Under the pieces are notes generated by a model. It had not been told where the DNA came from and made no database searches. It saw only the letters and a program-made list of their open reading frames with translations. Below are positions 35,623 through 44,971 of a stretch of DNA of 64,000 bases, piece after piece. Origin of the DNA: Planctomycetota bacterium (GTDB taxonomy: Bacteria; Planctomycetota; UBA1135; GCA-002686595); contig JADHOC010000021.1 of NCBI GenBank assembly GCA_016779205.1, positions 1 to 64,000 on the forward strand, read 5' to 3'. Made by a program: the position numbers and the translations under genes. The first letter of the stretch is position 1; each line of letters opens with the position of its first letter.

Positions 35623-36831
35623 TCAGCCGCGCCCCACGTCGTCGGGCAGAGGGAAGGACCCGTCCTCGCGCTCCAGGGTCCAACTCCCCGTCACATCTCG
35701 CCCGAGGTCCAGTGGGCGATACAGGTGGGGGAACAGGGCACCGCCCCTGGAGGCCTCGAAGCGCAGGTCCTCGGTGACCGCGTCGCGGTCCAGCTCGAGC
35801 AGCGCCACCCGCTCCACCCCCCCGAAGTGGGCATCCAGCGTGCCCGCCAGCTGCCCGGCGAAGGAGAGGTGCACGAAGCCCTCCAGCGCGAGTGAGGGGA
35901 CCTCCAGGGGGCCCGTGCGCGGGAGGTCGCAAGCGTCTGCCTCCGGGACGAGGTGGAACAGCCGGCGCTCGCGCAGGGGGCGATGGACCGAGAGGGTGGT
36001 CCCGGGCCGCACGAGCCCCGCCCCTGCGGCCCGCCGGGAGAGGACCTCCAGGGCGCCCCGGCCCTCCTCCGCGAGGTCCCGGGTCCACTCGTTCACGTAC
36101 AGGTCCACGTGGCTCCACAGCACGTCGTCGGAGAACTCCTGGGCATGGCGGCGCATGGACTCGAGGGTGGCCTCGGGCCTCGCCCGCGCGAGGGCCAGGG
36201 AGCGCCGCAGCGCGTCCTGAACTGCGTCGACGGTCTCCTCGGGCAGGGTGCGCCGGGCGAAGATCCCACCCAGGGGGAGCGGCGCCCCGGTCTCCGCCTC
36301 CCAGCGCGCCCCGAGGTCCTCCACGAGGCCGAGGCCGGACGCCGCGTAGGTGAAGCGGCCCTCGTGGATGCAGACACCAAGGTCCGCCTCGCCCCGCTCG
36401 AGGGCTGGCATGACATCGCTGAAGATGACGTGCTCCGCGTCCGCGGCGTCGGGATAGAAGAGGCGGTACAGGAGGGCCGCCGTGGTGTGGGCGCCGGGGC
36501 AGAGGACCCGGCTCGAGGGAGTCGGGGTGAGCGGGTCGAGGCCCGCCCGGGCCAACAGGAGCGGGCCGTTGCCGAACCCCAGGGCGGAGCCGGTGGGGAG
36601 GGCGACCAGCTCCTCCGCCATGAGGAGAGCGAGGTGGTAGCTGGCCTTGGCCACGTCGAAGGCCCGCGCAGCCCCCGGGTCCAGGAGGCGCTGGTTGAGC
36701 TCCTGCACGTCCAGCAGCTCGATCTCGACGTCGTGGCCCTCCACCTGGACCTCGCCGGTCAGGAGGCCGTGGAAGAGGAACGTGTCGTTCGGGCAGGTGG
36801 AGATCCCGAGGTGCAGGGGGCGGCGGCTCAC
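35623..36831 (-). CDS. mqnD: MqnD (dihydroxynaphthoate synthase) fused to DUF952
   Basis: 402 aa from a GTG that overlaps the mqnB stop (GTGA). Residues 1 to about 275 are MqnD: GISTCPNDTFLFHGLL at the start, FDVAKASYHLA, and GADLG-type ligand loops. MqnD converts cyclic dehypoxanthinyl futalosine to 1,4-dihydroxy-6-naphthoate in menaquinone synthesis. From about residue 295 a DUF952 domain follows: RLFHLVPEADAC, LEGFVHLSFAGQL and FPHLYRPLDL, with His positions typical of that family. Usual MqnD is about 280 aa. DUF952 is normally a separate small protein of unknown function, so the fusion is unusual. Confidence 0.87.
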   Translation of the reverse strand: MSRRPLHLGISTCPNDTFLFHGLLTGEVQVEGHDVEIELLDVQELNQRLLDPGAARAFDVAKASYHLALLMAEELVALPTGSALGFGNGPLLLARAGLDPLTPTPSSRVLCPGAHTTAALLYRLFYPDAADAEHVIFSDVMPALERGEADLGVCIHEGRFTYAASGLGLVEDLGARWEAETGAPLPLGGIFARRTLPEETVDAVQDALRRSLALARARPEATLESMRRHAQEFSDDVLWSHVDLYVNEWTRDLAEEGRGALEVLSRRAAGAGLVRPGTTLSVHRPLRERRLFHLVPEADACDLPRTGPLEVPSLALEGFVHLSFAGQLAGTLDAHFGGVERVALLELDRDAVTEDLRFEASRGGALFPHLYRPLDLGRDVTGSWTLEREDGSFPLPDDVGRG

Positions 36832-37484
36832 GGCGTGCCTCCCTGGAGGATCGACCTCGCCGAGCTCGCCGCGGCCATGAGGGCGGGCTCCACGAGCCAG
36901 CGGTCCTTGTCCCTGTCCCCCGCGACGTTGGAGATGCCCCGGACCGCGTGCAGGGGGACGCCGGCCAGGCGGGCGGCCAGCGCGGCGCCGAACGTCTCCA
37001 TGTCCTCCGCGACGGCGCCCTGGAACCGCTGGCAGCGACCAAGGGCCTCGGCGGGGCTCGCGGACGCGGCGCAGACGGAGAGCAGGAGGGGGCCTGCTGC
37101 GGGCAACTGGAGCTGCTCGTGGACCTCGCCCTGGGCGTCGTGCCACTGGGGGAACCCGAGGGCCGAGGGGGGCAGCAGCGCGGCCCCTTGGCCGGCCCCG
37201 ACCCCGTCCAGGGCCACGGCGCCGAACTCGGTCGCCTCGCCGACGGCGGGGCCCCCCTCGAGGCTCCCCGCGATCCCGAGCAGGATGACCCGGGCCGGTC
37301 GCCGGTGGGCGATGAGCGCCGCGGTGCGGGCGGCTGCGGCCACGGGGCCGAAGCCGACGAGCTCGACCCCCGGCCCCCCTCTTGCAGCGAACAGGTCCGG
37401 CGCGACGCGTTCGAGGATGGACCGCTCGAGCTCCGTGGGGACGCAGAGGAGGGCCCCGGCGGGATCAGGAGGGTGACTGGACAT
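36828..37484 (-). CDS. mqnB: Futalosine hydrolase MqnB
   Basis: 218 aa nucleoside-phosphorylase-fold enzyme from the ATG giving MSSHPPDPAGALL. ILLGIAGSL marks the nucleobase site and AVAEDMETFGAALAARL the conserved Glu-Asp-Met-Glu motif; RGISNVAGDRDKDRW matches MqnB. It removes hypoxanthine from futalosine. It is coupled to mqnD by a 4-bp overlap and divergent from the CARDB gene. mqnA and mqnC must lie elsewhere. Confidence 0.87.
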   Translation of the reverse strand: MSSHPPDPAGALLCVPTELERSILERVAPDLFAARGGPGVELVGFGPVAAAARTAALIAHRRPARVILLGIAGSLEGGPAVGEATEFGAVALDGVGAGQGAALLPPSALGFPQWHDAQGEVHEQLQLPAAGPLLLSVCAASASPAEALGRCQRFQGAVAEDMETFGAALAARLAGVPLHAVRGISNVAGDRDKDRWLVEPALMAAASSARSILQGGTP

Positions 37485-37592
37485 GGCAAGAACCTGCGCC
37501 GGAGAGGGCCTGGGCTCCACCCCGGAGAGGCCGAATCCTGGGTCCTGAGAATATTGGCCCCGCCCTGACGGGGCTGAACGGATGTTCGGGCG

Positions 37593-39953
37593 ATGGCGCG
37601 CGTCGACCCAGAGTGGCCCCGCTCACTAGCGGCGGTCTTGTTGATGGCCGCGGGGGCGGGCATGAGCGCCTCCTGCGGTGGCGGGGGAGGATCCACCGCT
37701 GTGGCGGCCACCGGGGTGGACCTGGCGGCCCTGGGGGTGACGCCGAGCACCTGGTCCCTGGATGCGGGCTCAAGCGTGGTGGTGACCGCCGAGGTCGCCA
37801 ACCAGGGGACCGTCGCCTCCGCCCCCTTCGAGGTCGGCGTCTACCTCTCCGCGGACACGGAGCGTGACGCCCAGGACGTGCGGCTGCTCTCCTGGAGCCT
37901 CCTGACGCTCAGCGCAGGTGAGACTTTCTCCGCCTCCGACAGCCTCCAGGTTCCGGTCACGACCCCGGCCGGGGAGTACTACCTGCTCTGCGTGGCGGAC
38001 GACCAGGGGGCCTTCCTGGAGGAGGCGGAAGGGAACAACGTGGTGTCCTCCACCGCCACGGTCCTGGTCGCCGAGGCCGAGCGCCCTGACCTGGTCATCG
38101 AGTCGGTCCACTTCGGCGCCGTGGAGGTCCAGGCTGGCCAGCCCATCCTCGTGGATGACGCCGTGCGCAACGTCGGCGTCGAGACGAGCGGCGCCTTCCG
38201 CGTGGGGATCTACCTGTCGGACGACGCGCTGATCACCCCGAGCGACGTCCTCATCGGGCAGCGGCAGGTGCTGGACCTCGAGGTCGGCGCGCTGGACCCC
38301 GCCAGCGGCTCCCTGACGGTCCCGGCCTTCGTCATGGCGGGGACCTACTTCGTCGGGGCGATCGCGGACGATCTCGGGGCCATCATCGAGATGGACGAGC
38401 TGAACAACGAGCTCGCCGCGCCCGGGACCCTGGCCGTGACCGCGGCGCCGGAGCCGGACCTGGCGGCGGCCTCCGTGAGCTTCTCACCGCCCTCGGTGGA
38501 GGGCGGTCAGGCCATCGTGGTGGAGGAGTCCATCCTGAACCAGGGGCTCGCCGCGGCGCCCCTGTTCCAGGTCGGCGTCTACCTCTCGGACGACCCGACG
38601 ATCGACCCGGCGACGGACATCCTGATCGGCACCCGCACCGAGAGCTTCCTTGCGGTGGGGAGCGTCTCCAACTCCGGTCCGACGCCCATTCCCGTGCCAT
38701 CGAGCACGCCCCCTGGGGAGTACTTCGTGGGCGTGTACGCCGACAGCTCCGAGCTGCTCGCGGAGCTGGACGAGGGGAACAACGGCCTCATCGGCCTCGG
38801 TCGCCTGACGGTCTCGGCGCCGCCGCTCTCCGACCTCGTCGCCAGCCAGTTCAGCTTCTCGCCTTCGGCCATCCAGTCCGGCACCGGCGCGGCGATCAAC
38901 ATCGAGGACCAGGTGACCAACCTCGGGCTCGCGCCGAGCTCGACCGTGCGGGTCTCGGTCTACCTCTCGAGCGACGCCGCCATCACGACCAACGACGTGC
39001 TCCTGGGCTTCCACGAACTCTCCCCCCTCAGCGTGGGGGTCGGCTCGTCGAGGTCGCTGAGCATGCCGGTCCCCGGGGGCATCGCCCCGGGCTCCTACCG
39101 GGTGGGGCTGTGGGTCGACGACCTCAACACGGAGCCCGAGCTCAACGAGGGCAACAACCTCCTGGTCGCCGGGGGGCTCCTTGATGTGCTGGAGGGCGGC
39201 GTCGCCGCGCCCAACCTGGTGACCGAGCTCATGGACCCGGCCGCGTCGGTGGCGGAGCCCGGGGAGTCCTTCCAGGTGGTGACGCGCGTGGCGAACGCAG
39301 GCGACGCCTCGTGCGGCGCGTTCCGCATCGGCATCTACCTCTCGACGGACGAGACCGTCACCAGCAGCGACACGCTGCTCGGGGACCGGCTCGTCCCGTT
39401 CGGCCTGGGGGCCGCGTTCGCCACCGTCGCCAGCGCACCGGTCGCGATCCCGCCGGGCACCCCGGAGGGGGAGTACACCATCGGCGCCCTCGCTGACTGG
39501 CAAGGCGTCGTCTCCGAGTCGGATGAGACCGACAACAGCCTCAACGCGGCAGGCGTCTTCCGGGTTCAGGTCCCGCCGCCCCCGGCGCCGGACCTCAGGG
39601 CCTCGGACGTGGACGTGATCGACGCGTCTCCGTTCACCGCTGGCGAGGTCATCAGCGTGGCGCACACGGTCACGAACAACGGCGACCTGGACGCGAGCTC
39701 GTTCCGGGTGGGCATCTACCTCTCCGAGGACGAGGTCATCGACCCGGCGGAGGACACGTTGCTGGGGACCCGCGTGCTCTCCAGCCTCGCCATCGGCGGC
39801 AGCAGCCCGGCCAACACCGCCGTTCAGCTCCCACCCGGCGTGGCGTTGACGGCCTGGCGGATCGGCGTTCTCGTCGACGACCTCGAGGCGCTCGCGGAGA
39901 GCGACGAGTCCAACAACAGCGCCGTCGACCCCGAGGCCCACGTCATCCAATAG
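37593..39953 (+). CDS. Lipoprotein with six CARDB repeats
   Basis: 786 aa. A signal sequence ending GAGMSASC followed by a Gly run is a lipobox with a flexible leader. Six CARDB (Ig-like adhesion) repeats of 120-127 aa begin near residues 42, 162, 286, 411, 538 and 664, each with a Pro-Asp-Leu-like opening strand and an NNG/NxG turn, and each ending in an E-x-x-E-x-N-N pattern (LAELDEGNNGL). These stack into a surface fibre, probably for adhesion or as a spacer. No catalytic domain is attached. Confidence 0.85.
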   Translation: MARVDPEWPRSLAAVLLMAAGAGMSASCGGGGGSTAVAATGVDLAALGVTPSTWSLDAGSSVVVTAEVANQGTVASAPFEVGVYLSADTERDAQDVRLLSWSLLTLSAGETFSASDSLQVPVTTPAGEYYLLCVADDQGAFLEEAEGNNVVSSTATVLVAEAERPDLVIESVHFGAVEVQAGQPILVDDAVRNVGVETSGAFRVGIYLSDDALITPSDVLIGQRQVLDLEVGALDPASGSLTVPAFVMAGTYFVGAIADDLGAIIEMDELNNELAAPGTLAVTAAPEPDLAAASVSFSPPSVEGGQAIVVEESILNQGLAAAPLFQVGVYLSDDPTIDPATDILIGTRTESFLAVGSVSNSGPTPIPVPSSTPPGEYFVGVYADSSELLAELDEGNNGLIGLGRLTVSAPPLSDLVASQFSFSPSAIQSGTGAAINIEDQVTNLGLAPSSTVRVSVYLSSDAAITTNDVLLGFHELSPLSVGVGSSRSLSMPVPGGIAPGSYRVGLWVDDLNTEPELNEGNNLLVAGGLLDVLEGGVAAPNLVTELMDPAASVAEPGESFQVVTRVANAGDASCGAFRIGIYLSTDETVTSSDTLLGDRLVPFGLGAAFATVASAPVAIPPGTPEGEYTIGALADWQGVVSESDETDNSLNAAGVFRVQVPPPPAPDLRASDVDVIDASPFTAGEVISVAHTVTNNGDLDASSFRVGIYLSEDEVIDPAEDTLLGTRVLSSLAIGGSSPANTAVQLPPGVALTAWRIGVLVDDLEALAESDESNNSAVDPEAHVIQ

Positions 39954-39957
39954 CCCC

Positions 39958-40236
39958 ATGAAGCGCCCCCTCGATCTCTCCTCTCCGCTCCGCCGTCCCC
40001 TCGCGATCGGCGCGGCGCTCCTGGTGACCGTGGTCGCCGGAGCCCAGGAGGTCTCCCGGGCGACCCGCGCCGGCGAGGTCCGCGCCGGGGACGCCCTGCC
40101 CGCCCCGCTCCGCGCCGTGCACCGCCACGATCGAGTGCCGTCGGAGCCGGGCGGGTACGTGGACGTGTGGGGGCCGTTCGCGCCCTGGGAGGTGCGGGTC
40201 CTCCAGGGGCAAGGCACGTCCCGCAGCGGCCGTTGA
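39958..40236 (+). CDS. Small putative secreted protein
   Basis: 92 aa beginning 5 bp after the CARDB gene. A basic N-terminus and hydrophobic run (PLAIGAALLVTVVAGAQE) look like a signal peptide with cleavage after Ala-Gln. The mature 60 residues are not recognised. The close spacing suggests cotranscription with the CARDB lipoprotein. Confidence 0.5.
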   Translation: MKRPLDLSSPLRRPLAIGAALLVTVVAGAQEVSRATRAGEVRAGDALPAPLRAVHRHDRVPSEPGGYVDVWGPFAPWEVRVLQGQGTSRSGR

Positions 40237-40279
40237 TTACTCCGTGACGCCGGCCGGCGCGGGTCGCAGAATCGGCGCG

Positions 40280-42001
40280 ATGGATGGCGAGGGAGTTCAG
40301 GGCGGGGCACGTGACCCCGGGGTGCTCCGGGCCCTCCAGGAGGTCTTCGGGATCGAGGACTATCGCGGTCCCCAGGAGGCGGCCATCGCCGCCGTGCTCG
40401 CCGGGCGCGACGTGCTGCTGACCATGCCGACGGGCGCAGGCAAGTCGCTGGTGTACCAGCTGCCCGCCGTCGTGGAGGAGGGGATGACCCTCGTCGTCAG
40501 CCCGCTGATCGCCCTCATGAAGGACCAGGTGGACGCGCTCAGGGCCCGCGGGATCCGCGCGGCCTACGTGAACTCCTCCATCAGCGCGGCCGAGCGGGCG
40601 CGCCGACTGAAGGCCGCGGCGGCGGGTGACCTGGACCTCCTCTACGTCACCCCCGAGCGCTTCCGTCAGCCCGACTTCGCCGGGGCCCTCCCGGAGCTCC
40701 CGGTGCGCCGGCTCGCGGTGGACGAGGCCCACTGCATCAGCCAGTGGGGCCACGACTTCCGCCCCGACTTCTCCAGGCTCGGGGAGTACCGACGGCGCCT
40801 CGGCGGGGTCCCGGCGATCGCGCTCACGGCGACCGCCACCCCGGCGGTGGCAGCGGACATCGCCCTGCGCCTCGAGCTCGAGGACCCCCTGGTCCTGCGC
40901 ACGGGGATCGAGCGCGAGAACCTCTTCCTCGCGGTGACAGAGGTCTCCAGCGAGGAGGAGAAGGTCGACGTCCTCGTGGACCGCATCCAGTCCATCGGCG
41001 GCCCGGGCATCGTCTACGGCGCCCTCATCAAGGACCTCGAGCGGATCCACGGGGAGCTGCGGCGGCGCGGGGTGGAGACTCTGGTCTACCACGGCAAGCT
41101 CTCGGCAGAGGAGCGCCGCGGGATGCAGGAGCGCTTCATGGCCTCGTCCAAGCTGGTCGTGCTGGCGACCAACGCGTTCGGGATGGGGATCGACAAGGCC
41201 GACATACGGTTCGTCCTCCACGTGCAGATGCCGCGCACCCTCGAGGCCTGGACCCAGGAGGTGGGGCGGGCCGGCCGCGACGGCGCGCCCTCCTGGTGCG
41301 AGCTGCTCTACTTCCCCGAGGACATCGCCATCCAGGACACTTTCGTGCGCTGGGCGAACCCCACCCTCAAGTACGTGGTCATGGTCTACGAGACCCTCGC
41401 CGGGTGGGGGGAGCGCGTGCAGCTCAAGGACGAGGACGACCTGCGCGCGGAGCTGCTCGTGAAGGAGCGCCGGGACAACCGCGTGGGGATCGCCCTGCGC
41501 TGGCTGGAGGTCCTGGGGGTGACCTCGGGCTCCTTCGAGGGGCACGACCTGGAGGTCCGTCGGCCCCTGGATCCCGAGGAGCTCCCCGCCTTCCTGGGCA
41601 CCGGCGAGAAGCTCCAGGACGACCTCCGGGCGCTGCTCTCCATGGTGGAGTTCGCGAAGAACGAGGACCGCCCCCGGCGGGCGCTCCTGGCCGAGCACTT
41701 CGGCCTCGAGGACGCGGTGGGGAGGGGGTGCGACAACACCGAGGACGCCGCCGCCTGGCGCGAGGCGCACCTCGAGCGGCGGGCGGCGGCGCCCGCCACG
41801 ACCCCTGCGGCCGCGCCCCTGGCCGCGGACCCCGAGGCGGCCTTCGCCCGCGGGGACTGGGTGGAGATCGACGGGCGCCACCTCGGTCAGGTGGTCAAGG
41901 TCGAGGGGGAGGGGCGCCGGACCCGCCTGGTGGTGGAGAGCGCCGGTGACTTCCGGCGGCGGACCGTGGACCCGCGGCGCAAGCAGGTGCGGAAGATCTG
42001 A
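40280..42001 (+). CDS. RecQ-family helicase, short form with altered C-terminus
   Basis: 573 aa. The helicase core is complete: TMPTGAGKSLVYQLP (Walker A), DEAHCISQWGHDFRPDF (DEAH box and RecQ loop), TATATP, and FGMGIDKADIRFVLH with the arginine-finger region QEVGRAGRDG. After the core, the usual zinc-binding Cys cluster is reduced to one Cys-Asp-Asn motif and HRDC is absent. The last 50 residues form a small SH3/KOW-like basic domain (FARGDWVEIDGRHLGQVVKV). It is distinct from the full-length RecQ at 50-52 kb and is probably a specialised paralog. Start at the ATG at 40280. Confidence 0.85.
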   Translation: MDGEGVQGGARDPGVLRALQEVFGIEDYRGPQEAAIAAVLAGRDVLLTMPTGAGKSLVYQLPAVVEEGMTLVVSPLIALMKDQVDALRARGIRAAYVNSSISAAERARRLKAAAAGDLDLLYVTPERFRQPDFAGALPELPVRRLAVDEAHCISQWGHDFRPDFSRLGEYRRRLGGVPAIALTATATPAVAADIALRLELEDPLVLRTGIERENLFLAVTEVSSEEEKVDVLVDRIQSIGGPGIVYGALIKDLERIHGELRRRGVETLVYHGKLSAEERRGMQERFMASSKLVVLATNAFGMGIDKADIRFVLHVQMPRTLEAWTQEVGRAGRDGAPSWCELLYFPEDIAIQDTFVRWANPTLKYVVMVYETLAGWGERVQLKDEDDLRAELLVKERRDNRVGIALRWLEVLGVTSGSFEGHDLEVRRPLDPEELPAFLGTGEKLQDDLRALLSMVEFAKNEDRPRRALLAEHFGLEDAVGRGCDNTEDAAAWREAHLERRAAAPATTPAAAPLAADPEAAFARGDWVEIDGRHLGQVVKVEGEGRRTRLVVESAGDFRRRTVDPRRKQVRKI

Positions 42002-42011
42002 GCCCCTTCCC

Positions 42012-42590
42012 TCAGTGGGCCGCTCCCAGGTGAACCCGCTGGACGGTCATGGGGAGCTCGGTGGAGACGTCGAAGCGCGCGGCGGTCTCGACCCCGACCC
42101 GCGCGAGGGACTCTGCGTCCGGGGCGCTGGCCTCGGCCACGCTCATGGCGCCCAGCGCGAACTCCGCGCCGGACCCGAACGCGTAGAAGGACCGGAACTC
42201 CTGCACCGAGCGCTGGGGGTAGGCGCCGAAGATGCCGCCGGGCGACGCGATGATCAGCTCCATGCGCATAGACTCGTAGTCGTACTGGCTGTCCTCCTTT
42301 CCGAGGACGTAGTAGTCATCCCGGAGGGAGCGCTGAAGCTGCGTCAAGAAGTCGAAGATCTGGTCCGCGCTCCGAAGCTGAGGTGTCTCCTTCAGCCCGC
42401 GGAGGTGGTGCCCCAGGATCAGCTAGGCCGAGGCGGGGCCGGTGGGTGCGACCCACGCCTCCCCGACCTGGACGAGCTTGTCGCTGGAGGCGACGAGGTC
42501 CGCGGGCTCCCGGAGGTCTCCGTAGGTGGCGAGGGTGTCGGCGGCGATGCACGCGACTCCGTTCTTCTTGGTGACGACGACGGTGGTCAT
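42012..42590 (-). pseudogene. HslV/proteasome-like peptidase gene with in-frame TAG
   Basis: A 193-codon frame homologous to stand-alone HslV-like Ntn peptidases. It starts MTTVVVTKKNG (Thr would become the N-terminal nucleophile), then IAADTLATYGD and SDKLVQVGEAW, and later GIFGAYPQRSVQEF and FALGAMSVAE. A TAG codon at 42423-42425 interrupts it after residue 55. The frame is unchanged on both sides, and translation resumes directly with LILGHHLRGLK, so only one codon is affected; CAG to TAG is the simplest change. It is therefore a nonsense-mutated gene, a readthrough gene, or a sequencing error. It is convergent with the short RecQ. Confidence 0.8.
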
Positions 42591-42644
42591 GGGGTCCTGC
42601 GGGTCGGGGAGCGGGGAGCGCCATCCCTCCCTGGGGGCGGCGCG

Positions 42645-43382
42645 GTGCGGGCGGACCATAGCGAAGCTCACCGAGGTTCCGCGAGGTTCCCGTCTCGATC
42701 GTACGGCTCGCCTTGGCGCCAGCGGGGAGCGGCCGTCCTCGCCGCCGCCCTGGCCCTCGCCGCGTGCGCGGCGCCGGATGATGGGCCGCGCCCCGCGGAG
42801 CCCACGCAGGTGGCTCCCTGGGACGTGCTCTTCGACGGGCGAGACCTCTCGGCCTGGAAGGCCGGCGTCTTCGGCGAGTTCCCCGAGTTCGATCAGGTGG
42901 AGGACGGCGTGGTCATCCCCCAGGGGGTCCCGCTCGCGGGGCTGACCTACCAGGGCACGCCGCCGACGCCGCCCTTCGAGGCGGAGTTCGACGTGACCAA
43001 GGATTTCGGCGCGGACTTCTTCTTCTCGGTGACCTTCCCCGTCCGCGGCGAGCACCTGACCCTGGTGCTCGGCGGGTGGGGGGGCGTGGTCTGCGGGCTG
43101 TCCTGCCTCGACGGGGAGGACGCGTCGGGGAACGACACGCGGACCTTGAAGAACTTCCCCGACGGCTCGCGCTACCGGGTCTCCCTGGCGGTCACGGACG
43201 AGCGGGTCCGGGTGGTCCTCGACGGGGAGCCGCTGATCGAAGCGGACCTGCGCGGGCGGGAGCTGGAGCTGCGTCCCGAAGTTGACCCCTCCGTCCCGTT
43301 CGGAGTCGCGACCTTCGCCACTCAGACCATCCTGCACCGGGTGAGAGTGCGACAGCTGGACCAGGAGGGGGTCGGTCCTTGA
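42645..43382 (+). CDS. DUF1080 (3-keto-disaccharide hydrolase-like) lipoprotein
   Basis: 245 aa from a GTG at 42645, the best start found upstream of the signal; LAAALALAAC is a lipobox. The mature part is a concanavalin-like domain opening with WDVLFDGRDLSAWK, the DUF1080 signature common in planctomycetes. Family members bind or hydrolyse sugars. The start is uncertain because the long basic N-region lacks an ATG. It is divergent from the disrupted HslV-like gene. Confidence 0.72.
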   Translation: MRADHSEAHRGSARFPSRSYGSPWRQRGAAVLAAALALAACAAPDDGPRPAEPTQVAPWDVLFDGRDLSAWKAGVFGEFPEFDQVEDGVVIPQGVPLAGLTYQGTPPTPPFEAEFDVTKDFGADFFFSVTFPVRGEHLTLVLGGWGGVVCGLSCLDGEDASGNDTRTLKNFPDGSRYRVSLAVTDERVRVVLDGEPLIEADLRGRELELRPEVDPSVPFGVATFATQTILHRVRVRQLDQEGVGP

Positions 43383-43414
43383 CGGCTCCGAAGGGGTGGG
43401 GCGACTATTGGGTC

Positions 43415-44932
43415 ATGTCCTGCTCCCCGATTCGCGCCGCGCTCCTCGCGCTCCTCACCCTGTTCCTCGCGTCACCCGCCAAGGCGACGTGGTCCATCGT
43501 GGTCATCAACCGGGAGACCGGAGAGCTCGCGGTGGCGACCTCCACGTGCATCGCCGGCTTCGACATCGCGACCGCTGTCCCGGTCATCCGCGTGGGCTAC
43601 GCCGCGGGCGCCGCGCAGTCGTTCGTCATCTCACAGGCGACCAACCGCCGGCGCATCTTCCGCAACTCGCTCCGGGGCGCCACGCCCCAGCAGCTCCTGG
43701 ACCTGATCGAGGCCAGCGACGGGGGCTTCGAGAACCGCCAGTTCGGCATCGTCGCCTTCTCGGGCGCCCCGGTGACCCACACGGGGGACTTCAACGGTGA
43801 CTTCGCCGACGGGCTCACCGGCTCCTTCGGCCCCTACGAGTACGCGATCCAGGGGAACGTGCTCACGGGTGCCAACGTGGTGCTGGATTGCGAGGCCGCC
43901 TTCCTCGCCACCAACGGCGACCTGGGCGAGCGCATGGTGGCGGCCATGGAGGCGGCCCGGGACGCGGGCGGCGACGGGCGCTGCTCCTGCGCGCCGGGGA
44001 CGCCCACGGGCTGCGGCTCACCGCCGGCGAACTTCACCTACGCCTCCTACAACGCCTTCATGGCGATCGCGCGCCTCGGCGACACCGACGCGCCCTGCCT
44101 TGGGACCACGGGCTGCGCGGCGGGGGACTACTACCTCCGCATCACCTACGCCGGCGGGCCCAACGGACAGGAGCCGATCGCGCGCCTGCGCCAGGAGTAC
44201 GACGCCTGGCGAGCGGGTCAGGTGGCGCGCCCGGACCACGTGCTGTCGGAGGTGACCTCGTCGGTCCCGCGGCTGCAGGCCGATGGTCAGACCTCGAGCC
44301 GCGTGCGCATCCGGCTCCGCGACATCGACGGCAACCCCCTCGCCATGGGCGGCCAGACCGTGACGGTGACCAAGGCCTCTGGCCCGAACGTGGCCCAGGC
44401 CACGAACATGGTGGACAACGGGGACGGGACCCACAGCTTCGACCTCGTGGCGACGCTGAACCAGGGGGTGGGCACGTATCACATCACGGTGGACGACGGG
44501 ATCCGGCCGGTGCAGCTCTACCCGGCGCTGGTCGTCGAGTCCGCCGCCCCTGCGGAGGTGCACATCGGCCAGGGCGAGCTCTCCGCGGCCGAGGGGACCC
44601 CGGTCCCCGTGATCCTCGACCGTGGCGCGGCCGACAGCGGCGCCTCGTACCGCCTGCTGGCGTCGCTCTCGGGCACCCAGCCGGGCGCGGTCCTCGGCGG
44701 CGTGAGCGTCCCGCTGAACCGTGACCGCCTCTTCGAGTTCACGGCCAGCTGGCCGGGGGGCTCCCCCTTCACCGGCAACGCGGGGGTCCTGGATCAAGAC
44801 GGGCGCGGTGAGGCCGTGCTCGGTCTCGATCCCGGCGCCCTGGTGCCCTTCGTGGGCTCGACGCTGTCCTTCAGCGCCGTGATCGGGGGCCAGGAGGCCA
44901 CCCCGGCGGCGTCGATCCTGGTCGGCCCCTGA
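43415..44932 (+). CDS. Secreted DUF1028 protein with Ig-like domains
   Basis: 505 aa. A signal peptide ending ASPAKA is followed immediately by TWSIVVINRETGELAVATST, the N-terminus of DUF1028 proteins, which have an Ntn-hydrolase-like fold. Thr/Ser exposure right after signal cleavage would suit autocatalytic chemistry, though activity in the family is unproven. AIQGNVLTGANVV and the Cys-rich segment near residue 200 are also typical. From about residue 285 an invasin-like Ig domain (VRIRLRDIDGNPLAMGGQTV) and a further beta domain follow. Confidence 0.75.
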   Translation: MSCSPIRAALLALLTLFLASPAKATWSIVVINRETGELAVATSTCIAGFDIATAVPVIRVGYAAGAAQSFVISQATNRRRIFRNSLRGATPQQLLDLIEASDGGFENRQFGIVAFSGAPVTHTGDFNGDFADGLTGSFGPYEYAIQGNVLTGANVVLDCEAAFLATNGDLGERMVAAMEAARDAGGDGRCSCAPGTPTGCGSPPANFTYASYNAFMAIARLGDTDAPCLGTTGCAAGDYYLRITYAGGPNGQEPIARLRQEYDAWRAGQVARPDHVLSEVTSSVPRLQADGQTSSRVRIRLRDIDGNPLAMGGQTVTVTKASGPNVAQATNMVDNGDGTHSFDLVATLNQGVGTYHITVDDGIRPVQLYPALVVESAAPAEVHIGQGELSAAEGTPVPVILDRGAADSGASYRLLASLSGTQPGAVLGGVSVPLNRDRLFEFTASWPGGSPFTGNAGVLDQDGRGEAVLGLDPGALVPFVGSTLSFSAVIGGQEATPAASILVGP

Positions 44933-44971
44933 GGGGCGGGCGAACGGGGTCGATCCCGGCGGCGGCGCGCC

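Noticed and set aside
38484..40310. Long minus-strand open frame opposite the CARDB gene
   Set aside because: The CARDB repeats and lipobox on the plus strand are unambiguous, and the periodic look of this frame mirrors the repeats.
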